From contig JAIXZY010000003.1 of assembly GCA_027489355.1 (NCBI GenBank), positions 99,210-163,209 of the forward strand: a stretch of DNA of 64,000 nt, written 5' to 3'. The notes below the pieces were generated by a model. It did not search any database. It saw nothing but the letters and a program-made list of their open reading frames with translations, and was not told the origin of the DNA. Source of the stretch: Paracoccaceae bacterium. Its GTDB lineage: Bacteria > Pseudomonadota > Alphaproteobacteria > Rhodobacterales > Rhodobacteraceae. Each line of letters begins with the position of its first letter. The first letter of the stretch is position 1. A program made the translations under genes and the position numbers. Below, in pieces: positions 37,424 through 45,586 of the stretch.

Positions 37424-37837
37424 TCAGTGCAACCGTCCCGCCAGCCGCGCGCGGACCTCGGCCGGGATCCGCGCCGCGTGGCCATCCTCGCCCAGGCAGA
37501 CCAGCGTCACGACCGAGACGAACAGCCGCTCGCCGCCGCGCAGCACCACCTGTTCCAGCACGATCCGCGCCCCGCCCAGCGATTGCAGCCGCGTCTCCAC
37601 CACCAGCTCGTCGGCGAATTTCGCGGGCCGCAGGTAATCCGCCTCCACCCGCCGGACGGCAAAGACGATCCCCTGCCGCGCCTTCAGCGCCACCTGGTCC
37701 ACCCCCAGCGCCTCGACCCATTCGGTCCGCGCCCGTTCGATGAATTTCAGGTAGTTGGCATAGTAGACGATGCCCGCCAGGTCGGTGTCCTCGTAATAGA
37801 CCCGCAGGTTCCACTGATGCGCCGCCGTCCCGTCCAT
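37424..37837 (-). CDS. ybgC: Tol-Pal associated acyl-CoA thioesterase YbgC
   Basis: 137 residues, a hotdog fold. RVYYEDTDLAGIVYYANYLKFIERARTEW carries the catalytic Asp and Tyr of the YbgC/4-hydroxybenzoyl-CoA thioesterase family. It starts the ybgC-tolQRAB-pal-cpoB order, here separated from tolQ by a repeat-containing gap of 306 bases. The ATG at 37837 is chosen by alignment to YbgC; the open frame runs further upstream without protein-like sequence. Confidence 0.93.
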   Translation of the reverse strand: MDGTAAHQWNLRVYYEDTDLAGIVYYANYLKFIERARTEWVEALGVDQVALKARQGIVFAVRRVEADYLRPAKFADELVVETRLQSLGGARIVLEQVVLRGGERLFVSVVTLVCLGEDGHAARIPAEVRARLAGRLH

Positions 37838-37955
37838 GCCCGCAAGGTTCCGTCCTGAATGCGGGGCGCAGCATCTGGCAGCCCGGCGGCGAAGACAAGC
37901 CCTGCAAGGTGGCCGGAAGCGTGCTACATTTCGCCCAAGGCCCGGAGGTTCAGGC

Positions 37956-38780
37956 ATGAGCGAATCGGTTGCCAGACAATGGGGTGAGGGGGATGTCCTC
38001 GCCCGTATCCTTGACGCAGCCCAGGCGTCGGGCCTGTCCCCAGACCGCCTCACCGTCGAAAGCCTGGCCCCCGTCGATCATTTCCACGCCCGCGGTTTTG
38101 CCGCCACCCGCGACCTGGCGGACGTGCTGCCGATCAAGCCGGGCGACCGGCTGGTCGACATCGGCTGCGGCGTCGGCGGCCCGGCGCGCTATCTTGCCAG
38201 CCGCTTCGGCTGCCGGGTCGACGGCGTCGACATCACCGAACCCTTCGTCCAGGCCGCGAACCGGCTCAGCGAACTGACCGGGCTTGCCGACCGCGTCGCC
38301 GTCCGCCTGGGCGACGGCCAAAGCCTGCCCTGGCCGGATGCGACCTTCGACGGCGGCCTCTCGCAGCACGTCACCATGAACGTCCCCGACCGCGCCCGCT
38401 TCTTCGCCGAGGCGTTCCGCGTCCTCCGCCCCGGCGCCTTCTTCGCGCTGACCGAACACGGGCTCGGCACTGGCGAGGCCCCGCACCACCCGGTGCCCTG
38501 GTCCGACGACGGCAGGCACGAATACCTGATGCGGCCCGAGGACACCGTCGACCACCTGCAGGCGGCTGGCTTCCGCGACATCGACCTGACCGAGACGGGC
38601 GACACCTATCTCCAGGGCTACCGCGCCGTCATGGCGCTGGCCGAAAAGGGCGAACTGCCCCGCCTCGGCGTCCACATCCTTCTCGGCTCCTCCGCCCCTG
38701 CCAAGACCCGCAACGCCGCCCGCAACATCGAAGAGGGCCGCACCCGCCCCATCCAGATTGTCTGCCGCAAGCCCGCCTGA
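37956..38780 (+). CDS. SAM-dependent methyltransferase
   Basis: 274 residues. LVDIGCGVGGPARYLASRFGCRVDGVDITEPFVQAANRL is motif I-II, LPWPDATFDGGLSQHVTMNVPDRARFFAEAFRVLRPGAFFALTE motifs IV-V, the pattern of small-molecule methyltransferases such as sarcosine/dimethylglycine or sterol/quinone enzymes. GGAGG lies nine bases before the ATG. Substrate unknown; transcribed away from ybgC. Confidence 0.85.
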   Translation: MSESVARQWGEGDVLARILDAAQASGLSPDRLTVESLAPVDHFHARGFAATRDLADVLPIKPGDRLVDIGCGVGGPARYLASRFGCRVDGVDITEPFVQAANRLSELTGLADRVAVRLGDGQSLPWPDATFDGGLSQHVTMNVPDRARFFAEAFRVLRPGAFFALTEHGLGTGEAPHHPVPWSDDGRHEYLMRPEDTVDHLQAAGFRDIDLTETGDTYLQGYRAVMALAEKGELPRLGVHILLGSSAPAKTRNAARNIEEGRTRPIQIVCRKPA

Positions 38781-38862
38781 CCGCAATCCCGCCCAACCCG
38801 AAGGGTTGACAGATCCTGAACGCCCGCAATCAACCCGTTGATTTCGCTCACATATGCCGTAT

Positions 38863-38877
38863 TGTCCACCGTGGACA
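38863..38877. repeat. Palindrome TGTCCAC-C-GTGGACA
   Basis: A perfect 15-bp palindrome 2 bases beyond the stop of the 38880-39500 gene. A second copy with centre T lies at 59262-59276, in a gap before the small gene at 59350. It may be a protein-binding site or a small hairpin at the mRNA end. Confidence 0.6.
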
Positions 38878-38879
38878 CA

Positions 38880-39500
38880 TCAGTGCGCCCCCACCCGCGC
38901 CGCCAGCCGCAGCGCATGGGAGGCGTCCCGCGCCACCGCCGGCATCACCGGGTCATAGCCCGCCCGGATCACCGCCCCGATCTCCGGCCGCAGGATCACC
39001 CGCTCCCCCACCCGCGCCAGCGGCGAGGTCCCGTCAAACGCCCGGTCCGACCACAGCACCACCGTCTGCACCGCCTGTGCCAGCGCCAGCGTCTCCGCCT
39101 CCATCGCCGCCAGCGCCGCGTCCATCTTCAGGAAGACGAAGGCCGCCTTGATCGCCCCGTCGCGGTCGAAGCGGAAGATCCGGTACTGGTTCGCCCCCGC
39201 CCCTTCCAGCCGCGCCACCAGCGCCGGAAGCTCCGGCACCAGCCGCCCGAGGTCCTTCACCTCCAAAAGCTCCCCCCACTGGCGGAAGCAGAACACCATC
39301 AGGTTCGCCCCCAGCTCCGGGTCCGTCTCGGCCATCCGGTGACCGGCCAGCGACACCACCGCCTCGAACGCCCCCTTGAACACGGCCAGCGAGGCATCCT
39401 CCACCCCGAACACCACCGGCACCAAGGGCCGCCCCCAGCGGGCAAACAGGTAGGACCCGTCGCTCCGGGTGAACAACGCCTCGATCTCCGCCGGTCCCAT
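38880..39500 (-). CDS. Conserved hypothetical protein
   Basis: 206 residues, starting MGPAEIEALFTRSDGSYLFARWGRPLVPVVFGVED. No signal peptide or membrane helix. Blocks such as GANLMVFCFRQWGELLEV and GAGANQYRIFRFDRDGAIKAAFVFLKMD look conserved; I recall similar proteins in Rhodobacteraceae without function. It stands alone, its start next to the hairpin that follows ruvB. Confidence 0.75.
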   Translation of the reverse strand: MGPAEIEALFTRSDGSYLFARWGRPLVPVVFGVEDASLAVFKGAFEAVVSLAGHRMAETDPELGANLMVFCFRQWGELLEVKDLGRLVPELPALVARLEGAGANQYRIFRFDRDGAIKAAFVFLKMDAALAAMEAETLALAQAVQTVVLWSDRAFDGTSPLARVGERVILRPEIGAVIRAGYDPVMPAVARDASHALRLAARVGAH

Positions 39501-39525
39501 GCCCGTCTCCGCTGATTTGCTCTTT

Positions 39526-39572
39526 TCCACAAATACTCTCGGCTGATGGGGGTGAAACCCCCATCAGCCGAG
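39526..39572 (-). terminator. Strong hairpin downstream of ruvB
   Basis: A perfect 15-bp stem (CTCGGCTGATGGGGG, 39538-39552; CCCCCATCAGCCGAG, 39558-39572) with loop TGAAA. On the minus strand it is followed by AGTATTTGTGGAAAAGAG, the reverse of the CACAAATACT motif. It lies 52 bases after the ruvB stop and just ahead of the next gene. Confidence 0.75.
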
Positions 39573-39624
39573 GAGGAGGCGCAAGCCCGACGACGAGACA
39601 AAAGGCGCGCGCGCAGCGCTCCTT

Positions 39625-40650
39625 TCAACTGCCGAACAGGTCCGCCTGTCCCGCCACTTTCGGAGCCTCCAGCCCCAGATGCCGCCAGGCCTTGGCCCCC
39701 AGCATCCGCCCGCGCGGTGTCCGCAGGATCAGCCCCTGCTGGAGGAGGTACGGCTCGATCACCTCCTCGATCGCATCCCGGGGCTCCGACAACGCCGCCG
39801 CGATCGTCTCCACACCCACCGGCCCCCCGCCATAGTTCTCGGCAAGCAGCGTCAAATACCGCCGGTCCGCCCCGTCCAGCCCCAGATTGTCCACCTGCAG
39901 CCGCGTCAGCGCCCGGTCCGCCAACTCGCGGGAAATCCGCCCCCCCGCCTCCACCAGCGCAAAGTCCGCCACCCGCCGCAGAAGCCGCCCCGCGATCCGC
40001 GGCGTTCCCCGCGCACGCCGCGCGATCTCGCGGCAGCCCTCCGGGTCCGCCATCAGCCCCATCAGCCGCGCCCCCCGCGCGACGATCTCGTAAAGCTCTG
40101 CCTCGCTGTAGAACTCCAGCCGCGTCGGAATCCCGAACCGGTCCCGCAGCGGAGTCGTCAGAAGCCCCAGCCGCGTCGTCGCCCCGACCAGTGTGAACGG
40201 CTGCAAGTCGATCCGCACCGTCCGCGCCGCCGGTCCCTCGCCGATCACAAGGTCCAGCGCGAAATCCTCCAGCGCCGGGTACAGCACCTCCTCCACCACC
40301 GGGCTCAGCCGGTGGATCTCGTCGATGAACAGCACATCCCGCGGCTCGAGGTTCGTCAGGATCGCCGCAAGGTCCCCCGGCTTGGCCAGCACGGGGCCAG
40401 AGGTCATCCGGAACCCCACCCCCAGCTCCCGCGCCATGATCTGGGCCAGCGTGGTCTTCCCCAGACCCGGAGGCCCGTGGAACAGCGTGTGGTCCATCGC
40501 CTCGCCGCGCATCCGGGCGCTCTCGATGAACACCGCCAGGTTCGCCCGCGCCTCGGCCTGCCCGATGAACTCGGCCAGCATCTGCGGGCGCAGCGCCTTG
40601 TCCGTATCCTCGGGCAACTTCTCGGGGCGCAACGTGGGATCGGACGTCAT
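39625..40650 (-). CDS. ruvB: Holliday junction branch migration helicase RuvB
   Basis: 341 residues. [21 protein letters not shown], Walker [13 protein letters not shown], Walker [12 protein letters not shown], sensor [18 protein letters not shown] and the winged helix ([23 protein letters not shown]) are intact. Motor of the RuvABC resolvasome. Start overlaps the ruvA stop by ATGA. Confidence 0.97.
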   Translation of the reverse strand: MTSDPTLRPEKLPEDTDKALRPQMLAEFIGQAEARANLAVFIESARMRGEAMDHTLFHGPPGLGKTTLAQIMARELGVGFRMTSGPVLAKPGDLAAILTNLEPRDVLFIDEIHRLSPVVEEVLYPALEDFALDLVIGEGPAARTVRIDLQPFTLVGATTRLGLLTTPLRDRFGIPTRLEFYSEAELYEIVARGARLMGLMADPEGCREIARRARGTPRIAGRLLRRVADFALVEAGGRISRELADRALTRLQVDNLGLDGADRRYLTLLAENYGGGPVGVETIAAALSEPRDAIEEVIEPYLLQQGLILRTPRGRMLGAKAWRHLGLEAPKVAGQADLFGS

Positions 40651-41324
40651 TTCGGCGCCAGCACTTTCAGCGCCGCCCGGATCAGCGCCGCCGTGTCACC
40701 CTCGGGCAAGTCCCCGGCCACCGTCGCCACAGCCTGCGCCGCGTCCCCCTGCCCGTACCCAAGGTTCACCAGCGCCGACAGCGCATCCGCCGAGGCCGCC
40801 GCCCGCCGCGCCGCCCCTTCATCCACCTTCGCCGCCTTCCGCGGGGCGGGAGCCTCCACCGGCTCCACCACCACGTCCTCCGCAGACGCCGCCGACGACA
40901 GCCCCACGCCATGCGCCATCACTCCGGGTGCCTTGGCCTTCAGCTCCAGGATCACCCGCTGCGCCAGCTTCGGCCCGACGCCCGGCGCGGACTGCACCGC
41001 CCGCGCATCGCCCAGCGTGATCGCCCGCCCCACGCCCTCGGCCCCCAGCGTCCCCAGGATCGCCATGCTGGCCTTCGCCCCCACGCCCTGCACGGTCATC
41101 AGCAGCTTGTGCCACTCCTTCTCCAGCATGGTCGGAAAGCCGAACAGCTGCAAAAGATCCTCGCGCACCAGAAGGTCGGTATAAAGGCTGACCGCCTCTC
41201 CCACCGAGGGCATGGCCCGCAGCGTCCGCTCGCTCACGTGGACGATGTAGCCCACCCCGCGCACGTCGATCAGCACATGGTCCGGCCCGCGCCAATCCAG
41301 CCGCCCGGAAATCTTTCCGATCAT
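40647..41324 (-). CDS. ruvA: Holliday junction DNA-binding subunit RuvA
   Basis: 225 residues. [13 protein letters not shown] starts the OB fold; [14 protein letters not shown] and [17 protein letters not shown] are the two helix-hairpin-helix motifs, and domain III ([17 protein letters not shown]) binds RuvB. A linker of Pro/Ala/Lys lies between. Overlaps ruvC by four bases. Confidence 0.96.
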   Translation of the reverse strand: MIGKISGRLDWRGPDHVLIDVRGVGYIVHVSERTLRAMPSVGEAVSLYTDLLVREDLLQLFGFPTMLEKEWHKLLMTVQGVGAKASMAILGTLGAEGVGRAITLGDARAVQSAPGVGPKLAQRVILELKAKAPGVMAHGVGLSSAASAEDVVVEPVEAPAPRKAAKVDEGAARRAAASADALSALVNLGYGQGDAAQAVATVAGDLPEGDTAALIRAALKVLAPK

Positions 41325-41830
41325 TCCGCCGCCCTCAATGCCGCGGCCAACCGTCCCGAGGACTGCACGTGATGCGCATGGCAGATCGCCACCGCCAGCG
41401 CATCCGCCGCGTCGGGCCCCGCGACCTTCACCCCGGGGAACTGCAGCTTCACCATGTGATCCACCTGCACCTTGGCGGCATGGCCCACGCCCACCACCGT
41501 CTTCTTCACCGCGTTCGGCGCATATTCCCCCACGGCCAGCCCGAACTGCGCCGGGACCAGCAGGGCGATCCCCCGCGCCTGGCCCAGCTTCAGCGTCGCC
41601 ACCGCGTCCTTGTTGACGAAGGTATGCTCCACCGCCGCCGACTCCGGCTGCCAAATGCGTAGAACTTCCGTCAATTGCGCATGAAGCGACAGAAGCCGCA
41701 CCGCAAGATCGCCGTCCCCGCCGTCCGAATGGCAGATGCCGTTCGCCACATGGGACAGGCGCGAGCCCGCCACGTCGATCACGCCCCAGCCCAGATTTCT
41801 CAAGCCCGGATCGATGCCGATGACCCGCAT
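41321..41830 (-). CDS. ruvC: Crossover junction endonuclease RuvC
   Basis: 169 residues. [15 protein letters not shown] (Asp7), [11 protein letters not shown] (Glu), and the C-terminal [17 protein letters not shown] hold the acidic active-site residues. Resolves Holliday junctions by paired cuts. First gene of ruvCAB; the promoter lies in the AT-rich gap shared with the DUF1127 gene. Confidence 0.97.
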   Translation of the reverse strand: MRVIGIDPGLRNLGWGVIDVAGSRLSHVANGICHSDGGDGDLAVRLLSLHAQLTEVLRIWQPESAAVEHTFVNKDAVATLKLGQARGIALLVPAQFGLAVGEYAPNAVKKTVVGVGHAAKVQVDHMVKLQFPGVKVAGPDAADALAVAICHAHHVQSSGRLAAALRAAE

Positions 41831-42002
41831 CTTGTCCCCGTCCTCTGCCTCGCTACAAGGGCTAGCACGAAAAGGGAACATCCGCCAATGGCTTTCGGCG
41901 GCTCCGCTGCCGCCGCACAATCATTTTGCACTTGCAGAATACGACCGACCGGCTACAAAAGCGACGCCGCCCTTGCCAGACCAGCAGAACACTCTGAAAA
42001 GT

Positions 42003-42121
42003 TTGACAAAATATTGACACGCGCCATGCAGCCTCTGCATGGCAGGAATGCCTTTCCTTACCTTGCTTTGCACATGCAGCACGACTATTTCGCAGGTCGA
42101 GAGGGAATAGGCCCTCTTTTT
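42003..42121 (+). promoter_or_regulatory. Leader with tandem TTGACA, palindrome and internal terminator before DUF1127
   Basis: Within the 319-base gap from ruvC to the DUF1127 ATG: TTGACA at 42003 and 42014; a perfect palindrome GCCATGCAG-CCT-CTGCATGGC (42023-42043); TTTGCACATGCAGC at 42067, repeated as TTTTGCACTTGCAG at 41924; and AGAGGG-AATAGG-CCCTCT followed by TTTTT (42100-42121), an intrinsic terminator located 28 bases before the ATG. Either a small RNA ends here or the leader attenuates the gene. Rest of the gap is AT-rich without genes. Confidence 0.5.
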
Positions 42122-42149
42122 GAGCAGAATGAAAACAAGGAAGAACGCC

Positions 42150-42353
42150 ATGGCCGCTGTCGAGACGACCCGCCCGGCGCCCTACGGCGCCATCACCACC
42201 TACCGTGCCATCAATGCCCTGTCGAACGTCGTCCGCGCGTTCTCGGTCTGGAACGATGCGCGCATCACGCGCAACGCTCTGGCCAAGCTGTCGGACCGCG
42301 AGCTGGAAGATATCGGCCTGTGCCGGGGCGACGTGGAATCCATCGGCCGCTAA
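42150..42353 (+). CDS. DUF1127 small basic protein
   Basis: 67 residues. The C-terminal VVRAFSVWNDARITRNALAKLSDRELEDIGLCRGDVESI is the DUF1127 (YjiS-like) helical domain. Relatives in Rhodobacter, such as CcaF1, bind RNA and influence small RNAs of the stress response. AAGGAAG lies six bases before this ATG; an ATG at 42129 is less well placed. Preceded by a leader with a terminator and followed by a terminator. Confidence 0.9.
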   Translation: MAAVETTRPAPYGAITTYRAINALSNVVRAFSVWNDARITRNALAKLSDRELEDIGLCRGDVESIGR

Positions 42354-42387
42354 GGCCGCGCCCTTTCGGGCAGGAACACGCGAAATG

Positions 42388-42411
42388 GGGCCGCATCAGC
42401 CGATGCGGCCC
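42388..42411 (+). terminator. Terminator after DUF1127
   Basis: GGGCCGCATC (42388-42397) and GATGCGGCCC (42402-42411) form a perfect 10-bp stem with loop AGCC, followed by TTCTTC. It ends the DUF1127 transcript and lies in front of the convergent membrane-protein gene. Confidence 0.85.
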
Positions 42412-42445
42412 TTCTTCATGGAATGTTTCGGTCAATTGGCCTTGA

Positions 42446-42793
42446 TCAACGGGGAAGCAGGGACTGCATCTGGCCCGAAACCCAAAGGGTCGCCGGATCC
42501 GCATGCATCAGCCAGGCGCCGACGGGATCGAACCCTTGGCCAGCAGCAAGCGCGCTGACCCGGCTTTCATAGGTCTGGGCACCGACATAGTAGTGGATGA
42601 CGCCCTTCAGCCCGATGCCCACAGCCAGCGCCAGCACCAGCGGTTTGGCAAGCTTCAGGACCCGCAGGCCGCTGCGGTTCGACGCCTTGCGGCCCAGCGT
42701 GCCGGCGGCTTCGAACCCGTACCCCTTGGCATGAGACTTTTCGATCCGCGAAACGCGGCTGTAGAAGTCGTTGAGATTTGGATCAACCCACAT
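42446..42793 (-). CDS. Small single-span membrane protein
   Basis: 115 residues. N-terminal MWVDPNLNDFYSRVSRIEKSHAKGYGFEAAGTLGR is followed by one hydrophobic helix (AKPLVLALAVGIGLKGVIHYYVG, about 56-78) and a C-terminal part with a short helix. The DFYxRVxRIExxHxxGxGFEAxGTLGR opening recurs in Rhodobacteraceae proteins of unknown function. Confidence 0.75.
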   Translation of the reverse strand: MWVDPNLNDFYSRVSRIEKSHAKGYGFEAAGTLGRKASNRSGLRVLKLAKPLVLALAVGIGLKGVIHYYVGAQTYESRVSALAAGQGFDPVGAWLMHADPATLWVSGQMQSLLPR

Positions 42794-42914
42794 CGTATCC
42801 ACTCCAGGTTGGCAGCCCTGACAAGAAATTTTTGCTGCAGAGATATGGCGAAAATGCGGCACGTTCATCTGCGGTTCATTCTAGAGCCGCATTCGCACCC
42901 CATTGTCCATGATC

Positions 42915-43793
42915 TCAGATCTTTTGTAGAACCAGCGTGGACCATTCTCCGATATCGTCACGACTGTTGAGCGTCATCCCCGCGGCCACATAAGCGGCGA
43001 TCACCGAATCTGCTTGCACAGATAGAAGCCCCGACAGGATCGCTCTACCACCAGTTGCGAGGTGAGTCGCGATGGCCGGAGAAAGTTCGATCAAAGGCCC
43101 CTTCAGGATGTTCGCGAAGATCAGATCATAGGGTCCGGCGGCCTTCAGCCTGGCGTGATCCAGGCCCGCGGCTTCCAGACACTCGACCCGGCCCTCCAGG
43201 TTGTTGATCGCGACATTCGCCTCGGCCACGTCCACCGCCACCCGGTCGATGTCGCTGGCGATGACCAGCGCGTCCGGCAGCGTCGCAGCCGCCGCCATCG
43301 CCAGCACCGCTGTGCCGCAGCCGATGTCCGCCACCTTCGCGGGCCGCCATCCTGCCGACAGCAACCTGTCGAAAGCCAGCAGGCAGCCCAGCGTCGTGCC
43401 GTGGTGGCCGGTCCCGAATGCCACCGTCGCCTCGATCTGCAACGGCACCCGGTCTGCCCCCTGGGGCACCTTGTCGGCATCGTGGCTGCCGTAGACGAAG
43501 AAGCGCCCGGCCTCGACCGGCGACAGCTCGCGGCGGACATGGGCGACCCAGTCGACCTCGGGCAGTTCGGACAGCGCGAAGGGCTTGGCGCCGAAGGCCG
43601 TGGCCAGCACCTCCAGCATGACCGCATCCGGCGGTTCGAGGAAATAGCCGCCCACCTCCCACAGCCCCGATCCGTCCTCGATCTCGAAGACGCCCACGCC
43701 GGTCGGCTCGGGGTCCATGCGCTCCATGGCGGCGGCAAGCGACTGAGCGGCGTCCTCGCCGGGCAGGGTGGTCAGGGCGGAATAGGTGGGCAT
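42915..43793 (-). CDS. prmA: Ribosomal protein L11 methyltransferase
   Basis: 292 residues. VAFGTGHHGTTLGCLLAFDRLL, VADIGCGTAVLAMAAA and DLIFANILKGPLIELSPAI match PrmA, which trimethylates lysines of L11. The TGHHGTT variant and N-terminal substrate domain (1-110) are of the alphaproteobacterial type. It precedes the membrane protein gene on the same strand. Confidence 0.92.
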   Translation of the reverse strand: MPTYSALTTLPGEDAAQSLAAAMERMDPEPTGVGVFEIEDGSGLWEVGGYFLEPPDAVMLEVLATAFGAKPFALSELPEVDWVAHVRRELSPVEAGRFFVYGSHDADKVPQGADRVPLQIEATVAFGTGHHGTTLGCLLAFDRLLSAGWRPAKVADIGCGTAVLAMAAAATLPDALVIASDIDRVAVDVAEANVAINNLEGRVECLEAAGLDHARLKAAGPYDLIFANILKGPLIELSPAIATHLATGGRAILSGLLSVQADSVIAAYVAAGMTLNSRDDIGEWSTLVLQKI

Positions 43794-43841
43794 CGGCGTT
43801 CTCCGGGGTTCAGGGCCGGATAGTCCCCGGCCCAGCCCGGG

Positions 43842-44495
43842 TCAAGCGCGCACGCCGGTCCCGATCGGGCAGGTCACGCCGGTGCCACCCACGCCGCAAT
43901 AGCCGTCAGGGTTCTTCGCCAGGTATTGCTGGTGGTAATCCTCGGCAAAGTAGAACACCGGCGCGGGCAGGATCTCGGTCGTGATCGGCCCCATGGCAGC
44001 CGCCTTCAGCGCCGCGGCATAGACCTCCTTCGAAGCCCTCGCGGCCTCCAGCTGCTCGGGCGTGTAGGTGTAGATGCCCGACCGGTAAGTCGACCCCACG
44101 TCATTGCCTTGCCGCATCCCTTGCGTCGGGTCATGCCCCTCCCAGAACACTTTCAGCAGGCCCTCGTAGGACACCACCGCGGGATCGTAGATCACCCGCA
44201 CCACCTCGTTATGGCCGGTCAGCTGGGTGCAGGTCTCCTTGTAGGTCGGGTTCGGAGTATAGCCGCCCGCATAGCCGACCATGGTCAGCCAGACGCCCGG
44301 GACCTGCCAGAACTTCCGCTCGACGCCCCAGAAACAGCCCATCCCGAACATCGCCTCGGCCATGCCCTCCGGCACGTCCGACTTCAACGGAATGCCCGAG
44401 AGGAAATGCGTCTCGGCCGTGGGCAAGGGCTCGGGCCGACCGGGCAGTGCCTTGTCCGGCGTGACCATTTCCATCGACTTGCGGGTGAAGAACAT
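43842..44495 (-). CDS. msrA: Peptide-methionine (S)-S-oxide reductase MsrA
   Basis: 217 residues. [20 protein letters not shown] contains the GCFWG catalytic motif; [15 protein letters not shown] and the C-terminal [20 protein letters not shown] with a resolving Cys complete the enzyme. Repairs oxidised methionine. Stand-alone gene. Confidence 0.96.
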   Translation of the reverse strand: MFFTRKSMEMVTPDKALPGRPEPLPTAETHFLSGIPLKSDVPEGMAEAMFGMGCFWGVERKFWQVPGVWLTMVGYAGGYTPNPTYKETCTQLTGHNEVVRVIYDPAVVSYEGLLKVFWEGHDPTQGMRQGNDVGSTYRSGIYTYTPEQLEAARASKEVYAAALKAAAMGPITTEILPAPVFYFAEDYHQQYLAKNPDGYCGVGGTGVTCPIGTGVRA

Positions 44496-44639
44496 GTGTG
44501 CCTCCTGCTGACGGCAGCAATATAGGCAGCCCGCCCGAAAAGCCCAGAGCCGCAGCGGCCCGCCTCACCCAGGCTTTACCCGCGCCCGGCGGTCAGACAT
44601 CGTGCCCGGGGCGCGCGCGGGGTGTCCGTCACCCGGAAA

Positions 44640-45446
44640 TCACGGCGCGCCACGCTCGTCGACCGACAGCAGAACGCCCCAGGCCCCGGTATTGTCCGCG
44701 GGAATGTCGTCGTTGATGCAAAGCTCCAGGTCGCCATCCTGCGCGACGGTGAAGGGCACATTGGTCCCCCCCTGCGCCACCTGCCCGCCCGGCCCGCCCA
44801 CGCGGAACACCAGCGAATAGGCCCGAAGACCGGGGAAGGGGAAGGCCGCGCTCGCGCTGCTGCCGGGCGCTCCCGCAATGCCGTACACCGAGAAGGCCGA
44901 GAAGGTGATCTTGTTTTCGGGCGTGTTGATCGGCGCCGCGCTGATGACCGTTCCCGCCCGCACCGCCCCGATCGAGCCGCAAAGCGGGCCCGGCTGCATC
45001 ACGGCATAGCGCATCTCTTCGGGAACGACCGTGTCCACCGCCGCATAGCCGCCCTGGCAATTCTCGACCGGCTCGGCGGTGATCGTCTTCGGCCCGCGCC
45101 AGTGGCCCGGACCCGAGGCATAGGTGTGCGACACCAGTGCGCCGGTATCCGGGCGTCCGTCCCAGTCCAGATTGGCATTCCACAGGATGGTCGAGGTCCC
45201 GTCGCCGAATTTCACCCGCAGCCGCTTGCAGGTCCCGGTTCCCGAAACGCGGAACTGGACGGGCTTGTCTTCCAGAAGCCGGTTGCGCAGGGCCAGCGCC
45301 TCGCGTTCGGCCCGGGTCGCATTCGGCGGCTCGGGTTCGACGACGCGGCCGACGAAATGGATCGTGCCCGGCGGGCCAGAGGGCGTGCACGCCGCAAGGG
45401 CGGCGGCTGTCGCAAGCATCAGGGGTCGAAGAAAAGTGTCGCGCAT
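44640..45446 (-). CDS. Predicted lipoprotein with PKD-like segment
   Basis: 268 residues. MRDTFLRPLMLATAAALAACTP is a lipoprotein signal (Cys20). The stretch RLRVKFGDGTSTILW ... SHTYASGPGHW resembles a PKD fold, and the C-terminal part (FPGLRAYSLVFRVGG to DGDLELCINDDIP) looks like a beta-sandwich that in other proteins binds carbohydrates (LecA/PA-IL-like). This is inference. It faces priA with palindrome copy 3 in between. Confidence 0.65.
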   Translation of the reverse strand: MRDTFLRPLMLATAAALAACTPSGPPGTIHFVGRVVEPEPPNATRAEREALALRNRLLEDKPVQFRVSGTGTCKRLRVKFGDGTSTILWNANLDWDGRPDTGALVSHTYASGPGHWRGPKTITAEPVENCQGGYAAVDTVVPEEMRYAVMQPGPLCGSIGAVRAGTVISAAPINTPENKITFSAFSVYGIAGAPGSSASAAFPFPGLRAYSLVFRVGGPGGQVAQGGTNVPFTVAQDGDLELCINDDIPADNTGAWGVLLSVDERGAP

Positions 45447-45556
45447 GGCACACCCGTTGCAGGAGGGGCGGAGGCGCGGATGGCACCCGCCACGGGGGAA
45501 CGATTGCCGGAATCCGGCCGCCGTTCAAGCGGGATCGGGGACAGAGATGCGATGAT

Positions 45557-45585
45557 CGTAGGGTGGGCGATGCGCCCACCTTGCG
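45557..45585. repeat. Dispersed palindrome, copy 3
   Basis: CGTAGGGTGGGCGATGCGCCCACCTT is an imperfect copy (left arm GTAGGGTGGGCG, right arm CGCCCACCTTGC). It ends one base before the priA stop codon (45587). Same placement as the other copies. Confidence 0.75.
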
Positions 45586-45586
45586 G

